From positions 124,001 to 188,000 of the forward strand of contig NZ_JANBBE010000013.1 of assembly GCF_024648825.1 (NCBI RefSeq): a DNA stretch of 64,000 bases. The letters run 5' to 3'. Both the position numbers and the translations under genes were made by a program. Origin of the DNA: Lentzea californiensis (lineage in GTDB: Bacteria; Actinomycetota; Actinomycetes; Mycobacteriales; Pseudonocardiaceae). Each line of letters opens with the position of its first letter. Position 1 is the stretch's first letter. The notes beneath the pieces were generated by a model, which searched no databases, was not told where the DNA came from, and saw only the letters and a list, made by a program, of their open reading frames with translations. Positions 57,594 to 64,000 of the stretch are shown one piece after another.

Positions 57594-58570
57594 CGTCGGC
57601 GGTCAAGGACGAGCTGAGCAGGCTCGCGGTATCCAAGACCTGTTGCCGCCGCGCGGAGGTGTCCTCCCTGCTCAGGTTCGCCGGCGGCCTGCACATCGTG
57701 TCCGGCCGGGTCGTCGTCGAGGCCGAGCTCGACCTGGGTTCCGCGGCCCGCAGGCTGCTCAAGGAGATCCAGGCGCTCTACGGCCACCACGCCGAGGTCT
57801 TCACGATCCAGTCGAACGGCCTGCGCAAGGGCACCCGGTACGTCGTCCGCGTGGTCAAGGACGGCGAGGGTCTCGCCCGGCAGACCGGCCTGCTCGACCC
57901 GCGCGGCCGCCCGGTGCGCGGCCTGCCCGCCCCGGTCGTGTCCGGCGGCGTGTGCGACGCCGAAGCCGCGTGGCGCGGGGCCTTCCTGGCACACGGCTCG
58001 CTGACCGAACCCGGTCGCAGCTCGTCGCTGGAGATCACCTGCCCCGGTCCCGAGGCGGCGCTCGCGCTGGTCGGCGCGGCCCGCAGGATGGGCATCTCGT
58101 CCAAGTCTCGCGAGGTCCGCGGGGCCGAACGCGTGGTGATAAGGGACGGCGACGCCATCGGGGCGATGCTGACCAGGCTCGGCGCGCACGACAGCGTGAT
58201 GGCGTGGGAAGAGCGCCGCATGCGGCGTGAGGTCCGCGCGACCGCGAACAGGCTGGCGAACTTCGACGACGCGAACCTGCGCCGCTCGGCCCGCGCGGCC
58301 GTCGCGGCCGCCGCACGGGTCGCACGTGCGCTGGAGATCCTCGGCCCGGAAGCACCGGACCACCTGGCCGCCGCCGGGCAGCTGCGCCTCGCGCACCGCC
58401 AGGCGTCGCTGGAGGAGCTGGGCCAGCTGTCGGACCCGCAGATGACCAAGGACGCGGTGGCAGGCCGTATAAGGCGTCTGCTGGCCATGGCGGACAAGCG
58501 GGCCAAGGACCTCGGACTGCCGGACACCGAGTCCGCGGTCACGGCGGAGATGCTCGAAGCAGAGGCGTAG
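57584..58570 (+). CDS. whiA: Sporulation transcription regulator WhiA
   Basis: A 328-aa protein from the GTG at 57584 (VAMTSAVKDELSRLAVSKTC), with GGGAGGG 8 nt upstream; an ATG two codons later is also possible. LAGLIDADG-like homing-endonuclease fold (about 1-220: VSSLLRFAGGLHIVSGRVVV, RGAFLAHGSLTEPGRSSSLE), then a C-terminal helix-turn-helix (HRQASLEELGQLSDPQMTKD then AVAGRIRRL). WhiA works with WhiB in actinomycete sporulation septation. Last gene of the conserved cluster. The next genes are not the usual gap-pgk-tpiA. Confidence 0.96.
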   Translation: MAMTSAVKDELSRLAVSKTCCRRAEVSSLLRFAGGLHIVSGRVVVEAELDLGSAARRLLKEIQALYGHHAEVFTIQSNGLRKGTRYVVRVVKDGEGLARQTGLLDPRGRPVRGLPAPVVSGGVCDAEAAWRGAFLAHGSLTEPGRSSSLEITCPGPEAALALVGAARRMGISSKSREVRGAERVVIRDGDAIGAMLTRLGAHDSVMAWEERRMRREVRATANRLANFDDANLRRSARAAVAAAARVARALEILGPEAPDHLAAAGQLRLAHRQASLEELGQLSDPQMTKDAVAGRIRRLLAMADKRAKDLGLPDTESAVTAEMLEAEA

Positions 58571-58585
58571 AACGACAGACGACTG

Positions 58586-58627
58586 AAGCAAATGGCTCGC
58601 AGCCGATCGGCTGCGAGCCATTTGCTT
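58586..58627. terminator. Perfect palindromic terminator after whiA
   Basis: 42-bp perfect palindrome: 21-bp arms beginning AAGCAAATGGCTCGCAGCC with centre CCGATCGG, 15 nt past the stop. Confidence 0.8.
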
Positions 58628-58640
58628 TACAGGTGATGTC

Positions 58641-58676
58641 CAGATCGTTTGCAGAGGACTTACAGGTCGTTTGCAG
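58641..58676 (+). promoter_or_regulatory. Direct repeats CAGRTCGTTTGCAG
   Basis: CAGATCGTTTGCAG at 58641-58654 and CAGGTCGTTTGCAG at 58663-58676, 22 nt apart (two helical turns), upstream of the first secreted hydrolase. Possible regulator site. Confidence 0.5.
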
Positions 58677-58736
58677 GCGGAAGGACGAGATTTTCCCCAT
58701 CGAGCCCGACACACCGAAATCACCGGGGAAATTCTG

Positions 58737-60101
58737 ATGAACCACGTGAGTGGAATTCTCGCCGCCATCACCGTCGCGGCGCTGTCCGCCGGACTTCTCG
58801 GCACCGGCGCCGCACACGCCGCCAGCGCGCTGCCTTGCGCGGCGGGCGGTCCCTCGGCGGCGGACGCCTCCGACGCTGCGGCCCTCAACCCGCAGCTGAC
58901 CAACAAGATGCGCGGACACATGACCGCCTACAACACCTCCTGCGCCCGAGCAGTGGTGCAACGCGTGAAAGCGCGGGGCTTCAACGAAAGAGCCGCCGCC
59001 ATCGCCATCGCCACGACGATCGTCGAGACCAGCAACGCCAACCTGGACGGCGGTGACCTCGACTCAGTCGGCCTGTTCCAGCAGCGTGCCAGCTGGGGCA
59101 GCTTCGAGGAACGAACGAACCCGGCGATCGCGACGGACAAGTTCGTCAACACAATGGTCGCCTTCTACCCCAACGGCTCCTGGAACAACGCGGCCATCGG
59201 CGCGGTCGCAGCGGACGTGCAGCGGCCCGCCGAGGCGTACCGCTACCGCTATGGAGTCGAGGCTGCGGACGCGGTCAAGATCGCGAATCATCTCTGGGGC
59301 GGTGGCAGCGGCACGACCCCATTCGGCAAGGCAGATGTGGTGCGGTTCAACACCGACGGCACCTTGACGGGCTGGCAGAACAACAACGCTCTCGCCGGCT
59401 CTTGGTACGCGCCGCAGGGCGTCGGGGCGACGGGAGAGACGAATCCCTCGCGATTGAAGTTCGGCGACCTCAACGGTGACGGCAGGGAAGACCTCGTCCG
59501 AGTCAACGCCGACGGTTCACTGACGGGCTGGCAGAACAACAACGCCTTGGCCGGTTCGTGGTTCGCTCCGAGCACCATCGGCAGCGTCGGCTCGGCCGAC
59601 CCCGCCCAGTTGCGGCTTGCTGATCTCAACGGCGACCGCAAGGTCGACCTGATCAAGGTCGGTCCGGACGGCTCGATCGTGGCCTGGCAGAACAACGACG
59701 CTCTCAACGGCTCGTGGCACGCCCCGGCCGCCATCGGTGGCACCGGACCGGTCGACCCGGCCCTCATTCGATTCGCGGACCTCAACGCGGACGGCAAGGC
59801 CGACCTGATCAAGATCAACGAGGGCGGCTCGCTGACCGCGTGGCAGAACAACAACGCGATGGCGGGCTCCTGGCACGCCCCGGCCGGCATCGGTGGCGTC
59901 GGCGCGGACGCCATCGCGGGTGTCCGGTTCGCGGACCTCAACGCGGACGGCAAGGCAGACGTGATCAAGGTCGGCCCGCAGGGCTCTCTGGTGGCCTGGC
60001 AGAACAACAACGCCCTCGCCGGTTCGTGGTCCGCGCCGACCAGCATCGGTGCCGTCGGTGTCAATGAGATCAACCGCGTCGAGTTCGCCGAGCTCGGCTG
60101 A
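58737..60101 (+). CDS. Secreted lysozyme/transglycosylase-like protein with five FG-GAP-like repeats
   Basis: A 454-aa protein from the ATG at 58737. Signal peptide (ILAAITVAALSAGLLGTGAA then HA). A helical domain (about 50-195) looks like a lysozyme/transglycosylase fold: AAIAIATTIVETSNANLDGG with a likely catalytic Glu, DSVGLFQQRASWGSF and NTMVAFYPNGSWNNAAIGAV. The rest (about 200-454) holds five repeats of roughly 51 residues with the core DLNGDGKADLIKVGPDGSLT and WQNNNALAGSWHAP. Repeats look like short FG-GAP/VCBS blades, perhaps a beta-propeller that binds cell walls or glycans. The second gene has the same repeats. Confidence 0.8.
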   Translation: MNHVSGILAAITVAALSAGLLGTGAAHAASALPCAAGGPSAADASDAAALNPQLTNKMRGHMTAYNTSCARAVVQRVKARGFNERAAAIAIATTIVETSNANLDGGDLDSVGLFQQRASWGSFEERTNPAIATDKFVNTMVAFYPNGSWNNAAIGAVAADVQRPAEAYRYRYGVEAADAVKIANHLWGGGSGTTPFGKADVVRFNTDGTLTGWQNNNALAGSWYAPQGVGATGETNPSRLKFGDLNGDGREDLVRVNADGSLTGWQNNNALAGSWFAPSTIGSVGSADPAQLRLADLNGDRKVDLIKVGPDGSIVAWQNNDALNGSWHAPAAIGGTGPVDPALIRFADLNADGKADLIKINEGGSLTAWQNNNAMAGSWHAPAGIGGVGADAIAGVRFADLNADGKADVIKVGPQGSLVAWQNNNALAGSWSAPTSIGAVGVNEINRVEFAELG

Positions 60102-60143
60102 GCTGACCGACCCAGAAATCCCCACCAGATCAGGAGAATCGTC

Positions 60144-61544
60144 ATGAAGCTCACCGGCACCATCACTCGCGCCACCACGACCCTGCTCAGCGCCGCCGTG
60201 CTCAGCCCCCTGCTGCTGGCGGGCCAGGCCCAGGCCGCTACCGGAACGGACATCGCCAACCTGGCCAACGCCAACGAGGGCAAGATGGCCTGCAGCACCA
60301 ACAGCCTGGGAGGGCAGTACTTCCTCAGCAGCTGCACCGGCTTCAGTGGCCGTCCCGAGTACTGGTGCGCCGACTTCGCCAAATGGGTCTGGATGAACGT
60401 CGGCGGCATCAGCACCATCGGCCTCAACCCGGCCGCGCGCAGCTTCTACTCCTACGGCGTCAACAACGGCACCCTTAGCAACACCCCGAACATCGGTGAC
60501 GCCGCGATCTTTAGCGACACCAACTCGGTGTACGACATCGACCACGTCGCCATCGTTGTCGCGGTGAACTCCAACGGCACGGTGCGGGTCCAGAACGGCA
60601 ACTGGGACGGTGGCAGCGGGGATCAGCCGACCACCTCCGGCAGATCCCGGGTGGTACCGGTGACGCTCAACGGCACGACCGGCACCTACTCGGCGAGCGA
60701 GGGCTACTACCTCATGAAGTACGTTCGGCCGGCAGGCGTCAGCGATGCCCCGCCGCCCCCGGCGTGGGGCAAGGCAGACGTGGTCAAGCTCAACGCGAGC
60801 GGCTCGCTGACGAGTTGGCAGAACTTCGACGCCTTAGGGGGCAAGTGGTTCGCCCCGGAGGGCATCGGCGGCGTCGACACGGCGGATCCGGCGCGGGTGA
60901 AGTACGGCGACCTCGACGGTGACGGCAAGGACGACGTGGTCCGCATCAACGCAGACGGCTCGCTGACCGGCTGGAAGAACTCCAACGCCCTGACCGGCTC
61001 ATGGCATGCTCCGAGCACCATCGGCAGCGTCGGTGCGGCAGACCCGGCGCACATCCAGCTGGCCGACCTCAACGGCGACAAGCGTGCCGACCTGATCAAG
61101 GTCAACCCGGACGGCTCGCTGACCGCGTGGCAGAACAACAACGCGCTGGCGGCCTCCTGGCACGCACCCGTCTGGATCGGCAACACCGGCCCGGTCGACC
61201 CGACGCAGCTGCGCTTCGCCGACCTCAACGGCGACCGCAAGACCGACCTGGTCAAGGTCCACCCGGACGGTGCGCTGACCGCGTGGCAGAACAACAACGC
61301 GCTGGCCGGCTCGTGGCACGCACCCGTCGGCATCGGCGGTGTCGGCGAGGGTCCGACCGCCGGAGTCAAGTTCGCGGACCTCAACGCGGACGGCAAGGCA
61401 GAGGTGATCAAGGTCGGCCCGGAGGGCTCGCTGGTGACCTGGCAGAACAACAACGCCCTCGCTGGTTCCTGGCACGCTCCCGCCGGCATCGGTAGCGTCG
61501 GCGTCACCGAGCCGGAGCGCGTGGAGTTCCCCGACCTCGGCTGA
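60144..61544 (+). CDS. Secreted CHAP-domain peptidase with five FG-GAP-like repeats
   Basis: A 466-aa protein from the ATG at 60144, with AGGAG before it. Signal peptide (TTLLSAAVLSPLLLAGQAQA). CHAP domain (about 35-190) with the nucleophile Cys75 in EYWCADFAKWVWMN and His134 in YDIDHVAIVVAV, followed by VRVQNGNWDGGSG. Five repeats of about 51 residues (about 210-466) match those of the preceding protein, ending FPDLG. CHAP enzymes cleave peptide bonds in peptidoglycan. With the lysozyme-like neighbour this makes a pair attacking glycan and peptide parts. 42 nt apart, probably one operon. Confidence 0.85.
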   Translation: MKLTGTITRATTTLLSAAVLSPLLLAGQAQAATGTDIANLANANEGKMACSTNSLGGQYFLSSCTGFSGRPEYWCADFAKWVWMNVGGISTIGLNPAARSFYSYGVNNGTLSNTPNIGDAAIFSDTNSVYDIDHVAIVVAVNSNGTVRVQNGNWDGGSGDQPTTSGRSRVVPVTLNGTTGTYSASEGYYLMKYVRPAGVSDAPPPPAWGKADVVKLNASGSLTSWQNFDALGGKWFAPEGIGGVDTADPARVKYGDLDGDGKDDVVRINADGSLTGWKNSNALTGSWHAPSTIGSVGAADPAHIQLADLNGDKRADLIKVNPDGSLTAWQNNNALAASWHAPVWIGNTGPVDPTQLRFADLNGDRKTDLVKVHPDGALTAWQNNNALAGSWHAPVGIGGVGEGPTAGVKFADLNADGKAEVIKVGPEGSLVTWQNNNALAGSWHAPAGIGSVGVTEPERVEFPDLG

Positions 61545-61569
61545 GCCCGGAACGAGACGACAACCCGCT

Positions 61570-61606
61570 GAGGGCCCGCGACCTGGGGATCAGGCCGCGG
61601 GCCCTC
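61570..61606. terminator. Bidirectional terminator after the CHAP gene
   Basis: Perfect 11-bp repeat GAGGGCCCGCG / CGCGGGCCCTC, 15-nt loop, overlapping the stop of the convergent LuxR gene. Confidence 0.75.
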
Positions 61607-63959
61607 ACGGCGTCTGGCGGCCCGCCCAGACGGCGAGCTGGGACCGCGACCGAAGCCCCAGCTTGGACCGGGCGTGCGTCACGTGCCGGGCAACGGTGTG
61701 CGGTGAGATGCCGAGCCGTTGCCCGATCTGCCGGTTCGTCAGGCCCTCCGCCACCAGCGTCGCCACGTGCAGCTCGCGGGCGGAGATCAGCCCGTCGTCC
61801 CCGGTGTGCGGTTGCGCGGTCAGGGCGTAGGAAATGGCCTGCGTGAACGACATCCGCTCGCCCGTCGACTCTGCGGCGCGCAGGCGCCCTGCCGCGATCC
61901 GCTCGCGGCAGACGGCCCGCGCCTCGTCCAGCAGGGCTTGCCAGTACGGCTCGGCGCGGAAGTCGTAGCGGGTGCGGACGGCGGCGGCGGACACGAGCAG
62001 CGAGAGGGCGCGTTCGTCGTCGGAACCCATGCCTATCAGGCCCAGCGCGAGCCCTTCCAGGTCGTAGTACTGGTCGACCGGGTGTTCGGCACCCACTTCG
62101 AGGCTCTCGCGGAACAGGTCGACCGCCTCGGCGTGGTTCCCGCGCGCCAACGCGATCGCGCCCGCGGTGTGCAGCACCGGGTTCAGCATGTGCGGCAGGC
62201 CGATCAGCCGGGTCAGCGTCAGCGCCTCGCCGACCAGCGGAGCCGCCCGGTCCGCGAAGCCGTTCTGCACCAGTGTCCAGCCGTAGGAGTTCAGCAGGAT
62301 GGCGCGCGCGAGCTTGTCGTCCGACTCGTGCAGGAGTGCGGCGGCCTCGTCGAACAGCCGCCAGGCCCGTTCCGGGTCACCGGTGTGGGCCTCGGCGGAC
62401 GCGAGCACCTCCAGCGCGCGGGCCGTCGTGCCGGGGCGGCGGGCCTCGGCGCGTTCGATCGCCAGCGACTCCTCGGCGAACCGGCGGGTCACGTGCCAGC
62501 CGCCGCGCACGCGGTGGTGCATCGCCGCCAGGACCGCGAGAACGCTGCGGTATACCTGCGGCATCGGCCGGGACAGCGCCTGGTGCAGCAGTTCGGTGGG
62601 GGCGCCGCGCGGGCCTCGCGGGGTCGAGGTCCAGGCCGTCGCGACGATCGTGAGCGCGTGCCGTGGCCAGTCGCGGGTCTCCGCTGTGCGCTTCACGGCG
62701 AGTTCGAGCAGGCCGGCGTTGCGGTCCAGGCGCAGCACGACGGACGGCGATGGGAAGAACGACGAGATCTCCGGCTCCACGACCGAACACACCCACTCGA
62801 CGACACGGTCGGCCACGAGAGAGATGTCGGCGTACGCGACAGCGCGCTCGTGGCAGTAGAGGCGGACCGATTCGAGCTGGCGGAACGTCGTGTGGCCGCC
62901 GGCCCGTTCGACCACCAGCAGCGACTTCTGCTCGAGACCGGTCAGCAGCTCCAGGGCGTCGGGAACACCGCAGACCGCGCTCGCCACGCCGAGGTCGAAC
63001 GGCACGCCCAGCACGGCGAGCCTGCGCGACGCCGCCTGCTCCTCCTCGGACAGCAGGTCGTAGCTCCAGCCGATCGCGGTCCGCAGGGTGCGGTGCCGGT
63101 CGTCGGCGGCGCGCGGCCCTCCGGTCAGCAACGCGAGGCGGTCGCCCAGCCGGGCAAGGATGTCGGCGGGGGAGAGCACGGTGGTGCGCCGTGCGGCCAG
63201 TTCGATCGCGAGCGGCATGCCGTCCAGCGAACGGCACACCGCGACGACGTCGGCGACGTTCGTGGCGTCCACCTCGAACGAGCGGTCCACCGACACCGCG
63301 CGATCGCGGAACAGGACCACGGCGTCGTGGCGCAGGGCCTCGGCGACGTCGGCCTCCGCGGGCGGCAGCTCCAGCTCACCGACCGCGAAGACCTGTTCTC
63401 CCGCAATGCGAAGGGGCTCCCGCGACGTCGTGAGCACGCGCAGCCGCGGGCAGCACGCGAGCAGTTCCGACACCACGTCGGCCACGTCGGCCAGCAGGTG
63501 CTCGCAGTTGTCCAGCACGAGCAACGGCCGCCGGTGCCGTTCGACCTCGGCGATCACCGCGTCGAGCACGGAGCGGTGCGGCAACGGGTGCGCGCCGACC
63601 GCGGTGTAGACGGCCTGGACGACGTCGGACACCGGTGCCAGCGCCGCCCACCACGTCTGGTCGGCGCGTCTGCCTGCGTGCTGAACGGCCAGCCTGGTCT
63701 TGCCGGCGCCCGCGGGGCCGACCAACGAGACGAGACGTCTCGTCTCGGTGCGGGCCAGTGAGGCCAGCTCCTCGCGGCGGCCCACGAACGTGTCCAATGG
63801 CGCCGGCAGAGCCGAGTCGGGCGGGGAGTCGTCGCGTGCCGAGCTGCGTTCGCGGTAGGCGCGTTGACGGCAGGCGTTGGAGCAGTAGCGTCGGCCCGCG
63901 ACCGCTTCGGGCAGCGGGTCTCCACATGTCACGCAGGCGGCGGTGGCCGTCATGACCAT
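61605..63959 (-). CDS. Large ATP-binding LuxR-family regulator with N-terminal zinc ribbon
   Basis: Up to 784 aa; ATGs at 63959 and 63953 are both possible. Cys9/Cys12/Cys26/Cys30 (CVTCG...YCSNACRQRAY) form a zinc-finger-like start. The NTPase domain has Walker A GPAGAGKT at 81-88, LLVLDNCEHLLADVADVVSE (Walker B-like), TTSREPLRIAGEQVFAV and GMPLAIELAARR. A TPR-like middle follows, and the C-terminal LuxR helix-turn-helix (LVAEGLTNRQIGQRLGISPH then TVARHVTHARSKL, about 725-775). Such STAND-type regulators are ligand- and ATP-switched activators. Convergent with the hydrolase pair, so a link to them is possible but not shown. Confidence 0.88.
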   Translation of the reverse strand: MVMTATAACVTCGDPLPEAVAGRRYCSNACRQRAYRERSSARDDSPPDSALPAPLDTFVGRREELASLARTETRRLVSLVGPAGAGKTRLAVQHAGRRADQTWWAALAPVSDVVQAVYTAVGAHPLPHRSVLDAVIAEVERHRRPLLVLDNCEHLLADVADVVSELLACCPRLRVLTTSREPLRIAGEQVFAVGELELPPAEADVAEALRHDAVVLFRDRAVSVDRSFEVDATNVADVVAVCRSLDGMPLAIELAARRTTVLSPADILARLGDRLALLTGGPRAADDRHRTLRTAIGWSYDLLSEEEQAASRRLAVLGVPFDLGVASAVCGVPDALELLTGLEQKSLLVVERAGGHTTFRQLESVRLYCHERAVAYADISLVADRVVEWVCSVVEPEISSFFPSPSVVLRLDRNAGLLELAVKRTAETRDWPRHALTIVATAWTSTPRGPRGAPTELLHQALSRPMPQVYRSVLAVLAAMHHRVRGGWHVTRRFAEESLAIERAEARRPGTTARALEVLASAEAHTGDPERAWRLFDEAAALLHESDDKLARAILLNSYGWTLVQNGFADRAAPLVGEALTLTRLIGLPHMLNPVLHTAGAIALARGNHAEAVDLFRESLEVGAEHPVDQYYDLEGLALGLIGMGSDDERALSLLVSAAAVRTRYDFRAEPYWQALLDEARAVCRERIAAGRLRAAESTGERMSFTQAISYALTAQPHTGDDGLISARELHVATLVAEGLTNRQIGQRLGISPHTVARHVTHARSKLGLRSRSQLAVWAGRQTP

Positions 63960-64000
63960 TGACCGTACCGGCGCGTAACGGTCCGTAACACCCGCTGTTT

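Noticed and set aside
58737..61544. Idea that the hydrolase pair belongs to a prophage
   Set aside because: No phage structural, integrase or lysis genes nearby; both proteins have Sec signal peptides.

Overview
The window is 64 kb of high-GC DNA, densely coded on both strands. It looks like the chromosome of a filamentous actinomycete, probably Pseudonocardiaceae (Lentzea/Saccharothrix-like). Supporting signs are the sporulation regulator gene whiA in an uvrC-rapZ-yvcK-whiA neighbourhood, an egtABCD ergothioneine operon, a WhiJ/BldB-type XRE+DUF397 pair, many GTG starts, 4-nt GTGA/ATGA overlaps and several apparently leaderless starts. The genus is inference. No rRNA, tRNA, CRISPR array, prophage or insertion sequence was recognised.

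Layout. 1-2.5 kb: end of an esterase gene, RDD membrane protein, methyltransferase, a decayed MerR gene, a small secreted protein. 2.5-7.1 kb: PucR-type regulator divergent from an aminotransferase and a CoA-acylating semialdehyde dehydrogenase (beta-alanine/GABA-type amine catabolism). 7.1-11.9 kb: accessory block with two tiny genes, a DUF6338 membrane protein and a 995-aa CHAT-protease-domain protein. 11.9-24.7 kb: EF-G-like factor, then pdxS and pdxT-yebC. The last two loci are separated by an 8-kb block holding a HelR-type RNA polymerase rescue ATPase with an upstream RAE-like palindrome, azlCD with its XRE-cupin regulator, and an AsnC/gamma-lyase-like/permease amino-acid unit. 24.7-31.6 kb: WhiJ/DUF397 pair, DUF4262, GNAT, DinB-like protein, POT peptide transporter, P450 and an AcnR-like repressor.

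31.6-34.7 kb: a large secreted protein joining two CBMs, two FnIII domains, a PQQ-type sugar dehydrogenase and a PEBP domain. 34.8-39.0 kb: egtA-egtB-egtC-egtD, tightly coupled. 39.1-42.5 kb: two paralogous secreted S33 peptidases with duplicated promoters. 42.5-52.9 kb: TauE exporter, secreted phosphoesterase-LamG protein, ECF sigma factor with SnoaL tail, WYL regulator, an S1-domain protein behind a possible leader peptide and hairpin, a coiled-coil/membrane pair, an XRE-TPR/SLOG pair, and two Rieske lipoproteins. 52.9-58.6 kb: uvrC-HD-rapZ-yvcK-whiA. 58.7-64 kb: two secreted putative peptidoglycan hydrolases (lysozyme-like and CHAP) sharing a five-fold repeat of about 51 residues, then a convergent ATP-binding LuxR-family regulator.

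The most interesting unexplained items are the DUF6338-CHAT module and its tiny neighbours, the paired repeat-bearing hydrolases, two copies of a 55-bp palindrome, the uORF/hairpin leader before the S1-domain gene, and possible mutually exclusive hairpins before the amino-acid permease. All functions are read from sequence features and family knowledge. No database search was run.
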